A stretch of 64,000 bases of DNA from Fimbriimonadaceae bacterium (GTDB taxonomy: Bacteria; Armatimonadota; Fimbriimonadia; Fimbriimonadales; Fimbriimonadaceae), in contig JAHBTE010000001.1 in NCBI GenBank assembly GCA_019638675.1, forward strand, positions 2,512,605-2,576,604, read 5' to 3'. The notes below the pieces were generated by a model. It saw only the letters and a program-made list of their open reading frames with translations. It had not been told where the DNA came from and made no database searches. The translations under genes were made by a program, and so were the position numbers. Shown here piece by piece: positions 45,110 through 53,543 of the stretch (position 1 is its first letter; each line of letters begins with the position of its first letter).

Positions 45110-45945
45110 GCGTCTGGATTGAAGTCAAAGCACATCTTGCGGCTGCCCCCTTGGATTGGTCAGCTTGGGACGAAATTTTTGCCGATCATGGAGTCAACGG
45201 AACGGTTCAGACCGATGAACCACCCACTCTTTCGGGATATGTTGCTCCTGGCTCAGAACACTTAAAAGAAGACCTGAAAGCAAAACTATTAGAATTCGGT
45301 GCCCAGGATGTCACTGAATCTGAAGTGCCCGAAGTGGATTGGGCAGAAGCTTGGAAGCAGTTTTTCGTCCCGCGAAGAGTTGGCAAACGGTTTATCGTCG
45401 TCCCGAGTTGGACGGAATTTGAACCAGAACCTGATGATTTAGTGATTACTCTCGATCCTGGCCAAGCTTTTGGAACTGGCGACCACCCTACTTCCCGCGG
45501 TTGCCTTGAGCTTCTAGAACGCGAAGGAGCCGAGGGCAAAGACATCGCGGACATCGGTTGCGGGAGCGGAATCCTCAGCGTCGGGGCTGGACTCCTCGGC
45601 GCGAAATCAATTGTTGGTGTGGACACTGAGCAAGTCAGCGTGGCCTCTTCGCAAGAGAATCTGAAGCGCAACGGAATCAGTGGGACAATTTATCACGGAG
45701 CGGGATTCGAACCACTCCCTTTTGAAGACACATACGATATTGTGCTTAGTAACATTATTTCCGCCGCGCTGATCGGAATCGCGCATGACGCGGCAAAACG
45801 CGTGCGTCCGGGCGGAGCGTGGATCATCAGCGGAATCATTGAATCAAACTGGCCCGACGTTTTAGATAAAGCCACTCGCTGCGGCTTTACGCTGGTTGAT
45901 CATTTTCAAGAAGGCGATTGGGTCGCGGCCAGGTTGCGAAAATGA
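45106..45945 (+). CDS. prmA: Ribosomal protein L11 methyltransferase
   Basis: 279 residues. LDPGQAFGTGDHPTSRGCLE, ADIGCGSGILSVGAGLLGAK and DIVLSNIISAALIGIA are the PrmA signatures: SAM-binding motif I and the NPP-like loop, here SNI. Trimethylates L11. Its ATG overlaps the dnaJ stop by 4 bp and its stop overlaps the rsmE start (ATGA). Confidence 0.95.
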   Translation: MSVWIEVKAHLAAAPLDWSAWDEIFADHGVNGTVQTDEPPTLSGYVAPGSEHLKEDLKAKLLEFGAQDVTESEVPEVDWAEAWKQFFVPRRVGKRFIVVPSWTEFEPEPDDLVITLDPGQAFGTGDHPTSRGCLELLEREGAEGKDIADIGCGSGILSVGAGLLGAKSIVGVDTEQVSVASSQENLKRNGISGTIYHGAGFEPLPFEDTYDIVLSNIISAALIGIAHDAAKRVRPGGAWIISGIIESNWPDVLDKATRCGFTLVDHFQEGDWVAARLRK

Positions 45946-46655
45946 GCCAGCTTCCCATGCGTGCGCTTCCTCGCGCTTTTGTTGACGCGCCAGTTGATCC
46001 AACAAACCTTCCCGACTCCATTCCACTGCCCGAAGAGGATTTTAAGAAGTTCAAGAATGTCTTGCGGCTTGGAACGGGCGACCAAGTGGCAATCCTTCCC
46101 GGAAATGGCGCGGTTATCCGCTGTGAACTCGCGGGCAAAACGGCTATCCCGATCGAAGTTGAATTTCCTGAAACCGAATCAAAACTAGAACTCACGTTAG
46201 CACTTGGCATATCCAAACCCGATGCGCTAGAGGATTCTATCCGTATGGCTTCGGAACTGGGAGTGGCCCACTTTGTTTTGTTCACCGCACGTCGCACGGT
46301 CGCTAAATGGGAACCAGCCAAGTTTGAAAAAAAGCTAGTGCGGCTGCAGACGATCTCACGAGAAGCATGCGAAGTCGCTTACCGTACTAAGCTACCAACT
46401 TTCTCTATCCTAAAAGACTTATCCGAAGTATTGCGAGAGTATCCAGATTCACTTACCCTGAGCGAAATGGATTACGTTACTGCCACTCTACCAAAACTGG
46501 AATCTAATGCAACTCTGATAATCGGTCCAGAAGGTGGCTGGGATCAGCGAGAAGTAGCGTTGATTGCTGATCGTTCTATCACTCTTGGCCCACGTGTCTT
46601 GAGAGTCGCCACGGCTGTAACTACAGCCTGTGCCCTCGCTCTCTCAAATCAATAA
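45942..46655 (+). CDS. rsmE: 16S rRNA (uracil1498-N3)-methyltransferase
   Basis: 237 residues from the ATG at 45942 in the ATGA overlap with prmA. PUA-like N-domain (FKKFKNVLRLGTGDQVAILP), SPOUT core with ALGISKPDALEDSIRMASEL, CEVAYRTKLP and LIIGPEGGWDQREVALI. The final knot motif, usually LRxETA, reads RVLRVATA, losing the Glu. It methylates U1498 in the decoding centre of the small subunit. Last gene of the rpoZ operon. Confidence 0.93.
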   Translation: MSQLPMRALPRAFVDAPVDPTNLPDSIPLPEEDFKKFKNVLRLGTGDQVAILPGNGAVIRCELAGKTAIPIEVEFPETESKLELTLALGISKPDALEDSIRMASELGVAHFVLFTARRTVAKWEPAKFEKKLVRLQTISREACEVAYRTKLPTFSILKDLSEVLREYPDSLTLSEMDYVTATLPKLESNATLIIGPEGGWDQREVALIADRSITLGPRVLRVATAVTTACALALSNQ

Positions 46656-46784
46656 CCCCGCTCACTCGGTTAAAGTTTCGCTCAAAATCCTGCAATCAGT
46701 CCTACTTTATGGAATTCATGATAACGTTATGGTAACTTTCTCTCATTGACAGTTTATTGATTGTCTTGGAGAGAATTTCCCAAA

Positions 46785-47435
46785 ATGAAAATCCAATCCC
46801 TTGCCTTAGCCCTCGCTCTGAGCGCATTCACAGTTCAAGCTCAAGCTTCCCTTTACAAAGTCACCGTTCTTGCAAACGTTGATTACAACGTGATCGGTGG
46901 ATCAATGGCTGGTGTGCAGTCCGGTGCACCAGTTTCTATGTCGTTCAATGTTGATTCCAACACGTTTTTGAACAGCACCATGTTTCCGACCCGCGGCTAC
47001 AACGTCATCGAAAACTCTTTTGCTATGACAGTTGATGGCCGCCCGGTTTCTTTCGACGTTCCGCAACCAAATCCTGCCTATTTTGTTCTGCGAAACAATG
47101 ATCCGGCGATTGACGGAGTGTTTCTTTCATTCGGAACCGATATCGATGTTCCATTGAACGTCCATATTCCTGGCCTGACACCAACCCATGAACTGAGCTT
47201 TAAGCACACGTTTGCTAACGGAACAACTTTTAGTTCATTGAACATTGGTGATGCTGTTGGAACCTACAACCTTTCGACCAACGTCAGTTCATACCTCTTC
47301 GGTATTGGTCGCTTCGGAGGATTCGGTGCGGAATATGTTCCGTCGACAATGACCATTGAATCTGTGCCCGAACCAGCAACAATGGCAATCCTCGGTGCTG
47401 GTGCATTGGCCCTGCTTCGCCGACGCAAAAAGTAA
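46785..47435 (+). CDS. PEP-CTERM secreted protein
   Basis: 216 residues from the ATG at 46785 (GGAGAG about 11 nt upstream; the frame also reaches 46761). Signal peptide LALALALSAFTVQAQA, a beta-rich body (VQSGAPVSMSFNVDSNTF, ENSFAMTVDGRPVSFDVP) typical of PEP-CTERM proteins, and a tail VPEPATMAILGAGALALL then RRRKK. Its tail is nearly identical to that of the next gene. Confidence 0.88.
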   Translation: MKIQSLALALALSAFTVQAQASLYKVTVLANVDYNVIGGSMAGVQSGAPVSMSFNVDSNTFLNSTMFPTRGYNVIENSFAMTVDGRPVSFDVPQPNPAYFVLRNNDPAIDGVFLSFGTDIDVPLNVHIPGLTPTHELSFKHTFANGTTFSSLNIGDAVGTYNLSTNVSSYLFGIGRFGGFGAEYVPSTMTIESVPEPATMAILGAGALALLRRRKK

Positions 47436-47648
47436 TTACGCATATGAAAAGCAGGCTCGTCCTCTTAAGGCAAGTCTGCTTTTCTTAATTTCTTGATTTT
47501 GGGGAACTTTTTTTGCAGGTATTTCTGCTAGTTTAATGTGTTATCCCCCATTAAATTTGCTTGCCACAAGGATTTCTGGCAACATGAAATTTGAATAGGG
47601 GTGGAGGGTAACAACCTTCTATGCCCAATATTCGAGAGGAAAACAATC

Positions 47649-48275
47649 ATGAAGAAATTACTTGTCCTGGGATTAGTATTAACTAGTGCCTCAGGATTTG
47701 CTTACGTCTTAGATGACGGTGTCGCAGAAAATTCACTTGGTTTGACAAATGGAGGAGATCTCATCTGGGCAAACCAATTCACAGTAACTGCAGGAAATGA
47801 AACTATTACCCAAGTGTTAGGAGCCTGGAGTTTTCAGGGAAACCCTGGCGGATTACCTAACGGACATGCTGTCACGGCATTTCTGTGGAGCGATCCAAAC
47901 AACGACGGTAACCCTACAGATGGAGGAATTCTGAGCCAAGTAGCGGGTGTTGTTGCAAACAGCAATACCGATATCTTCAATGCTTATGACATTCCTGATG
48001 TCACATTGAGCGTTGGCGACAGCTTCTTCGTAGGCTTCATCGCTAATCACGCAGCTGGTCAATTTGCAGCTGCGCTTGACCAAAGTGCTCCAGTTCCTAA
48101 CCGAAGCTGGTTGCAAGTAGGAACATCGCTTTCAGGCGCGTTCACCACTGAAGGCGTTGGCTTCCCAGGTAACTGGATGGTACGAGCTGATTCGCAAGCT
48201 GTACCAGAACCAGCCACAATGGCGATTCTCGGCGCAGGTGCTTTGGCACTCTTGCGTAAGAAAAACAAAAAATAA
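47649..48275 (+). CDS. PEP-CTERM secreted protein
   Basis: 208 residues from the ATG at 47649 (GAGAGGA upstream). Signal peptide KLLVLGLVLTSASGFAYV, a body with GGDLIWANQFTVTAGNETIT, AFLWSDPNNDGNPTDGGILS and GDSFFVGFIANHAAGQF, and tail VPEPATMAILGAGALALLRK. The body is unlike that of the 46785 gene although the sorting tails match, a common pattern of shared signal and variable cargo. Confidence 0.88.
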   Translation: MKKLLVLGLVLTSASGFAYVLDDGVAENSLGLTNGGDLIWANQFTVTAGNETITQVLGAWSFQGNPGGLPNGHAVTAFLWSDPNNDGNPTDGGILSQVAGVVANSNTDIFNAYDIPDVTLSVGDSFFVGFIANHAAGQFAAALDQSAPVPNRSWLQVGTSLSGAFTTEGVGFPGNWMVRADSQAVPEPATMAILGAGALALLRKKNKK

Positions 48276-48299
48276 AGTATCTCCGCTCCTTAAGCAAAA

Positions 48300-48322
48300 A
48301 GAGGCCAGCATAGCTGGTCTCT
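48300..48322. terminator. Bidirectional terminator between convergent genes
   Basis: AGAGGCCAGC pairs with GCTGGTCTCT (one G-U) around an ATA loop, followed by TAATTTAT. It lies between the stops of the PEP-CTERM gene (48275) and the ankyrin gene (48327). Confidence 0.8.
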
Positions 48323-48326
48323 TAAT

Positions 48327-48677
48327 TTATAGCTTGCCGGCATTTTTTGCAATCCAATCACGTTGGGCTGCTGTCCCCTTTTTCTCAAGATGCTCTTTGC
48401 TGTTTACATTGTTATCGTCAAAGTAATCAAATTTCCCACCCTTTTCAAGGAGATAATCCGCCACTTCAAATTGAGATGCAGTCACCGCATAGGTAAGTGC
48501 TGTGGTTCCATGTTCGTCCTTGATATTGACATCGGTGCCAGATTCAATTAGTGCTTTGACACGGGTTAGATCGCCATCGGCAGATGCGCGGTGTAATTCT
48601 GGACGGTATGAAGAGCAGCTAAGGCAAGCGGCTACAAAAACAATTAGCAACGCAGAATTCAATTTTTGACGTTCCAT
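48327..48677 (-). CDS. Ankyrin-repeat lipoprotein
   Basis: About 116 residues from the ATG at 48677 (a TTG at 48683 is also in frame). Signal peptide with a lipobox-like VAACLSC; lipidation at one of these Cys residues is likely. Two ankyrin repeats follow: ELHRASADGDLTRVKALIES with GTDVNIKDEHGTTALTYAVT, and FEVADYLLEKGGKFD. It would be an envelope-attached protein-binding module; partner unknown. Confidence 0.85.
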   Translation of the reverse strand: MERQKLNSALLIVFVAACLSCSSYRPELHRASADGDLTRVKALIESGTDVNIKDEHGTTALTYAVTASQFEVADYLLEKGGKFDYFDDNNVNSKEHLEKKGTAAQRDWIAKNAGKL

Positions 48678-48772
48678 CTTCAACTTAGCTAAATACTATA
48701 ACAAAGTTGCATTTGCCTCGTTCCCAAAATGTCAACTGAGACTTAATCAAACTGCCCGGTACACTGATTCCC

Positions 48773-49489
48773 ATGCGCATTGACGGACGAGCACTCGACG
48801 AGCTCCGCCCCATCTCGATTGAAACTGGCGTAGCCAAACACGCCGAAGGTTCTTGCTTTATCAAAATGGGTGACACCCACATGTACATCACCGCAACGGT
48901 CGAAGACCAAGTTCCTCGATGGTTAAAAGGCAAAGGCCAGGGTTGGGTAACCGCAGAGTATTCCATGCTCCCTCGCAGTGGCAAACAGCGCAACCAGCGA
49001 GATGCCCACCGGGGTGGTCCGAACGGACGCACCATGGAAATTCAGCGGCTCGTTGGCCGAGCTCTCCGTGCAAATATCAATATGGAAGTCATGGGCGAAC
49101 GCACCATCACCATTGACTGCGACGCAATCATGGCGGATGGCGGAACCCGATGCGCCAGCATCACCGGAGCCTATATCGCCACCTACCAAGCAATGCAGTG
49201 GATGATGCAAAATCGGATGCTCAAAAAGCCGTTTATGAAAGAGCCAATGGCAGCGATTTCGGTTGGCGTCGTTCGTGGACACGAAATGCTTGACCTCTGC
49301 TACGAAGAAGATTCCACCGCCCAAACCGACATGAACATCGTGATGACCGAGAGCGGAAAGTTCATCGAAATTCAAGGCACGGCCGAAGCTGATCCGTTCG
49401 GTGCCGACACCCTAGGCAAAATGCTCGCCCTTGGTAAGAAAGGCATTCTTGAGCTGATTGAAGCTCAAAAGCAAGCCTTGAACATTTAG
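48773..49489 (+). CDS. rph: Ribonuclease PH
   Basis: 238 residues. RIDGRALDELRPISIETGVA, GSCFIKMGDTHMYITATVED, GWVTAEYSMLPRSGKQRNQR, GPNGRTMEIQRLVGRALRA and DCDAIMADGGTRCASITGAY are the RNase PH hallmarks. It trims tRNA 3' ends phosphorolytically. ispH follows 45 bp downstream. Confidence 0.97.
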   Translation: MRIDGRALDELRPISIETGVAKHAEGSCFIKMGDTHMYITATVEDQVPRWLKGKGQGWVTAEYSMLPRSGKQRNQRDAHRGGPNGRTMEIQRLVGRALRANINMEVMGERTITIDCDAIMADGGTRCASITGAYIATYQAMQWMMQNRMLKKPFMKEPMAAISVGVVRGHEMLDLCYEEDSTAQTDMNIVMTESGKFIEIQGTAEADPFGADTLGKMLALGKKGILELIEAQKQALNI

Positions 49490-49534
49490 ATTCGAGCCTA
49501 ACAGGAAAACTCCAAACGCCGTAAAATAGAACCG

Positions 49535-50488
49535 ATGGCTCTTAGCAAAATCGTTCTCGCTGCGCCGCGCGGATTCTGTGCGGGAGTTGCTTATGCCATT
49601 GAGGTTGTCAACCTCGCCCTCAAAATTCATGGCGCGCCGCTCTATGTGCGCCACGCCATCGTTCATAACGAGTTCGTTGTCAAAGATTTTGAATCCAAAG
49701 GCGTGATCTTCATCGAAGATGTCACGGAAATCCCCGAGGGTCAAACCGTTGTTTTCTCCGCGCATGGAGTTTCACCCGCAGTTCGTGAAGCCGCCGCTAC
49801 CAAGAACCTCAACGTCATCGACGCCACTTGCCCGCTCGTGACCAAGGTTCATAACGAAGCGAAACGGTTCGCCGCCAAAGACTTCCTAATGATCTATGTG
49901 GGCCACCGAGGTCATGTTGAAGCCGAAGGCACAATGGGCGAAGCGCCAGAGCGGATGGTGCTTGTGGAAACCCCGGAAGAAGCGGAAAACATCACTCTTC
50001 CCCCACACGAACGGCTTGCGCTCGTCACTCAAACCACCCTCTCCGTAGATGAAGTCACTGCGATCACTTCCGTACTTGAACGCCGATTCCCTCATCTCCA
50101 AAAACCGCAGAAAGAGGACATCTGCTACGCAACCACTAACCGCCAGATTGCGGTCAAATCGCTGGCGGAAATCTGCGATTTCATTATCGTCGTCGGTAGC
50201 ACAACGAGTTCTAATTCTAACCGGCTCGCCGAAGTCGCCGAGGCTTACGGAGCAAAGTCTACGCTTCTCATGTCGCCAGATGAAATGAATCCAGAATGGG
50301 CGCAACTATACGGCACTATCGGAATCACTTCAGGGGCATCAACCCCAGATGAGTTGGTCGAAAACGTCATCGGCACTTTGCTGAACTGGATGCCTGGCAC
50401 CCCGGTCGAAACGCTTGAAGTCGTAAAAGAAGAAGTAGAATTTCTACCGTCTCGAAATCTGGTGAATCTCGCGCTTGCTAAAGGCTAA
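49535..50488 (+). CDS. ispH: 4-hydroxy-3-methylbut-2-enyl diphosphate reductase
   Basis: 317 residues. The three conserved cysteines binding the Fe-S cluster are in APRGFCAGV, DATCPLVTKVH and EDICYATTNRQ; VGSTTSSNSNRLAEVA and TSGASTPDELV are also diagnostic. It performs the last step of the methylerythritol phosphate route to isopentenyl and dimethylallyl diphosphate in the cytoplasm. It converges on tRNA-Trp. Confidence 0.97.
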   Translation: MALSKIVLAAPRGFCAGVAYAIEVVNLALKIHGAPLYVRHAIVHNEFVVKDFESKGVIFIEDVTEIPEGQTVVFSAHGVSPAVREAAATKNLNVIDATCPLVTKVHNEAKRFAAKDFLMIYVGHRGHVEAEGTMGEAPERMVLVETPEEAENITLPPHERLALVTQTTLSVDEVTAITSVLERRFPHLQKPQKEDICYATTNRQIAVKSLAEICDFIIVVGSTTSSNSNRLAEVAEAYGAKSTLLMSPDEMNPEWAQLYGTIGITSGASTPDELVENVIGTLLNWMPGTPVETLEVVKEEVEFLPSRNLVNLALAKG

Positions 50489-50525
50489 GCATATTGAATA
50501 TGCATCACTAACATAAGAAATTTAG

Positions 50526-50601
50526 TGGCAGGGGCAACAGGATTCGAACCCGCGACCTAAGGTTTTGGAGACCTTCGCTCTACCAACTGAGCTATACCCC
50601 T
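50526..50601 (-). tRNA. trnW: tRNA-Trp (anticodon CCA)
   Basis: A full cloverleaf on the minus strand: acceptor AGGGGTA with TGCCCCT, D arm GCTC...GAGC, anticodon stem AAGGT/ACCTT around loop CTCCAAA (anticodon CCA), and T arm with TTCGAAT. Discriminator G is followed by an encoded CCA 3' end (50526-50528). Confidence 0.97.
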
Positions 50602-50705
50602 GCTCGGGAACCTATTTATACCCAAACCCGAGTAATCATCACTCAGACCCAAAGGCACTCAAAACGTGAATCGTTTAACCTACCTGGTTAGTCTGAAATC
50701 GTACA

Positions 50706-51941
50706 GTGATCCCAACTCTTCTCGGCGGCATTCTCCTTGGGCAAGAAAACCCCTTGCTCCGGCCTCAACAAGGCATTGATCCTCTGCGCCTAGCAATCAC
50801 TCCGATTGCCGACGGCGTTGTTTCGGATCAGGAATGGGATCAATTCACCGAAACCGAAGGCGGGCCGACCTTCTTCCAGTGGGAGCCAGGAAAGCTGTAT
50901 TGGGGAGCCAAGCCACGGCCAGGGTTTGACGTTGTTTTGAGCTTAGATACCAACGGCGACGGCTGGCTGGTGGGCGACGATAACCTGGAAATCCGGGTGA
51001 CGATGAACGGCGACTCCACCAAGACAACAGTTCGCCAATTGGATGCCACCGACCGCAACGGCCCGATCTGGGTGGTGCCGCGAGTTCTGCCGGATTCAAT
51101 CAAAGTCGCGGGCAAACCTTCTACCGCTTACTGGAACCTTGAAGGCTCGTTCAACGCCGAAGGATTCTCTAAAGAGATCAAAGAAGATTCACGGGTTGGG
51201 GTTCGGGTTGACGTTTTGCCAACCGACGCCGATACTGGCCCCTCGTATCTCCCACGAAACTTGCAGTTTTTGAGATTACGGTTCGATAAATCACGCAATT
51301 TGTTCAGCGGATTGGTTTGGAAACCAGGAATCAGTAACCGCAACGTCGCGCGGTTCGATCCTCTTAATTTCAAGTTCAATTTCACGGTAGAAGAAGACTG
51401 CCCGATGATTCAATCGGTAGATATTGTTGGCGAAGGATATGCGCGAGATGCCATCAATCAAGTCACGCTTCCCTTCCCAGGGCTTGACCGACGAGGCAAC
51501 GCATCGCTTAACTACAGCTCGGAAATCAAGAACGAAGCGGTTGGTGGTTACCGGGTTCTGCGGGCAACGGTTTTAGCGGCAGATGGTCAGATCGCGCAAA
51601 TCCGCACAAGCTTCAGAATCGCCGATTTACTTGATTTTGAATTCGGATTACCCAAATCTGTGCGGTACTCCGATGAAGCCCAGGTCATTAAAGGAACCGT
51701 GACTCTGCGTTCCCAAGGCACTGGGCGAATGGATGGAACGTTTGATTACGTGCTTCCGGAAACCTGGTCTTCGCGTCGAGGTAAAGGGGAAAAGTTCTTG
51801 ATCTACTTCTCCCGGGGCAACGCAAAAATCAACGTGGAATATTCCATTCCGGGCGGCACTGTTGGCACATTCCCAATCACACTCACCGCGAACGTGGGCG
51901 AGCAGAACCTCAGCAAGACTTTCTACGTTCTAGTAAAGTAA
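50706..51941 (+). CDS. Exported beta-rich protein of unknown function, CBM9-like N-terminal region
   Basis: 411 residues from a GTG start. The leader is short (MIPTLLGGILLGQ). Residues 25-200 (IADGVVSDQEWDQFTE, DVVLSLDTNGDGWLVGDDNL) follow the pattern of CBM9-like or DOMON sandwich domains: a small fold evaluated against D-G-x-L-D-x-x-W. The C-terminal half looks like Ig-like or alpha-macroglobulin-type strands (VIKGTVTLRSQGTGRMDGTF, PITLTANVGEQNLSKTFYVL). No catalytic motif is seen. Four bp separate it from the methyltransferase gene. Confidence 0.7.
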   Translation: MIPTLLGGILLGQENPLLRPQQGIDPLRLAITPIADGVVSDQEWDQFTETEGGPTFFQWEPGKLYWGAKPRPGFDVVLSLDTNGDGWLVGDDNLEIRVTMNGDSTKTTVRQLDATDRNGPIWVVPRVLPDSIKVAGKPSTAYWNLEGSFNAEGFSKEIKEDSRVGVRVDVLPTDADTGPSYLPRNLQFLRLRFDKSRNLFSGLVWKPGISNRNVARFDPLNFKFNFTVEEDCPMIQSVDIVGEGYARDAINQVTLPFPGLDRRGNASLNYSSEIKNEAVGGYRVLRATVLAADGQIAQIRTSFRIADLLDFEFGLPKSVRYSDEAQVIKGTVTLRSQGTGRMDGTFDYVLPETWSSRRGKGEKFLIYFSRGNAKINVEYSIPGGTVGTFPITLTANVGEQNLSKTFYVLVK

Positions 51942-51945
51942 ATTC

Positions 51946-52719
51946 ATGAGCCAAAAACCCGCCGACCCACGATCTCAGTTCGGGGCCGTCGCGGAGAACT
52001 ACCTCACATCAAAAGCGCATAACAAACCCGACGAGTTGGCGCGTATCGTCGCGCGCGTACAACCTTACGGGAAGATTTTAGATATCGGCACGGGTGCCGG
52101 TCACACAGCTTACGCCTTCGCACCTTTTGTTGAGCAAGTCACCGCAATTGATATCACTCAGCAAATGCTGGATATTGTCGCTCGTGAAGCCGGGGCAAAA
52201 GGGCTCCAAAACATTGATACGTGCCTGGCATCTGCGGAGAAGCTTCCGTTTGAGTCGGGATCAATGGATGGCGTAGTCTGTCGACTCTGCGCGCACCACT
52301 TCGAGAGTGTTGCCGATTTCATGTCTGAAGTCAACCGGGTGCTCAAGCAAGGCGGCTTTTTTGTCCTTATCGACACGATTGGGCCAGAAGATGAAGCAAC
52401 TCAACGCGAAGTTGACGCAATCGAAGCTCTGCGCGATCCATCCCATGCCCACGATTTGAGCGTTACCGAATGGAACCAGCACCTTGCATCAGTCGGTTTT
52501 GTCACCGAATGGATTGATGTCACCCGCAAGCAACTTGACTTGGAAGATTGGCTGGAGCGGATGAACGTTCCAGACGAGCACAGAGTAACTTTGCGCGGTC
52601 AAATCTTGGATTCCGCTGGCACTCTGCGCGACTACCTCAACCCGCAAACCGAACCAAAAACTGCCTTCGATTTGTGGGAGATCACATTTCTTGCCCGCAA
52701 ACCTGCGACAACCCTTTAA
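51946..52719 (+). CDS. Class I SAM-dependent methyltransferase (UbiE/BioC-like)
   Basis: 257 residues. SAM motif I ILDIGTGAGHTAYAFAPF, acidic loop ITQQMLDIVAREAGAKG, SAEKLPFESGSMDGVVCRLC, HHFESVADFMSEVNRVLKQG and GGFFVLIDTIGPED are standard for methyltransferase type 11 enzymes. The substrate is not determinable; ubiquinone/menaquinone or small-molecule methylation is possible. It is in a tight plus-strand cluster with an exported protein, a DapA-like aldolase and a MFS transporter. Confidence 0.9.
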   Translation: MSQKPADPRSQFGAVAENYLTSKAHNKPDELARIVARVQPYGKILDIGTGAGHTAYAFAPFVEQVTAIDITQQMLDIVAREAGAKGLQNIDTCLASAEKLPFESGSMDGVVCRLCAHHFESVADFMSEVNRVLKQGGFFVLIDTIGPEDEATQREVDAIEALRDPSHAHDLSVTEWNQHLASVGFVTEWIDVTRKQLDLEDWLERMNVPDEHRVTLRGQILDSAGTLRDYLNPQTEPKTAFDLWEITFLARKPATTL

Positions 52720-52739
52720 TCGCATTCGTCCCTAATTGC

Positions 52740-53513
52740 GTGGAAATCCCGCGTCTCATTGTTCCGCTGATCACACCGTATACTGATGACGGTTCGACGA
52801 TTAGTGAAATCCGGCTAGCCCGGTTGATGCGGCATTTTCGAGATCAAGGATTTGAGGGGGTTATTGTTGCTTCTGATGCCGGCGAAGGAGCCAGCCTTTC
52901 TCTAGCCGAACGCAAAAAGCTATTGGAATGGGTGATCCGTGATGCCGCGGATATGGCGGTTTACATCAACGCCACCGCTCAAACCACCGCCATTGCGATT
53001 GATCTTTGCCAAGATGCCGCCGAATCGGGTGCGGTTGGCGCAATCATCTGCCCGCCTCCTTCGGGGCACCTTACGCAAGAGGAAGCCGTGAATTACCTCA
53101 CGGTGATGCGCCGTCATGCTAATTTGGCTTGCGGATTCATAGATCCGACCGGGCACCTTTCAGATCAAACTGCCTCGGTGGAAACTGCGGGGCTCAAACC
53201 TCCCGGCTCATTGGCTGAACACAACCTGGAACACCTTGCCGTAACTGCTCACGGGAGTAGTTGCGAATGCTGGACTCCCAGCGGAATGATCCACCCAGCC
53301 GCGATGTTCGGCATGAACGCCGCGAACAACATTCTGAGTAAGTGGGAAACGTTTAAGCCCGTCGTTCAGGGGCTTCTCAAACTCGCTGGCCCAGCGCGGA
53401 TTGGAAAATACGTCATGGAATCGCAAGGTTTAGAAAGTGGCCCGCTCCGAGGTCCGTTCATGCCACTTAATCCCGCAGGGCGAGAGATTGTGGATCACAT
53501 CTTGAAGGCTTAG
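52740..53513 (+). CDS. DapA/NAL-superfamily protein with degenerate active-site motifs
   Basis: 257 residues from the GTG at 52740. RLIVPLITPYTDDGSTISEI, FEGVIVASDAGEGASLSLAE (normally GTTGE...LS..E) and the C-terminal ARIGKYVMESQGLESGPLRG then PFMPLN show the dihydrodipicolinate synthase/N-acetylneuraminate lyase fold. The usual catalytic YN-P segment reads ACGFIDPTGH, with no Tyr, and the Schiff-base Lys region is shortened (possibly AGLKPPGS). It is also about 35 residues shorter than typical members. It may use altered chemistry or be a non-enzymatic relative. Confidence 0.8.
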   Translation: MEIPRLIVPLITPYTDDGSTISEIRLARLMRHFRDQGFEGVIVASDAGEGASLSLAERKKLLEWVIRDAADMAVYINATAQTTAIAIDLCQDAAESGAVGAIICPPPSGHLTQEEAVNYLTVMRRHANLACGFIDPTGHLSDQTASVETAGLKPPGSLAEHNLEHLAVTAHGSSCECWTPSGMIHPAAMFGMNAANNILSKWETFKPVVQGLLKLAGPARIGKYVMESQGLESGPLRGPFMPLNPAGREIVDHILKA

Positions 53514-53543
53514 CCACAAATTTCAATAGAGTAATCTCCGCCG

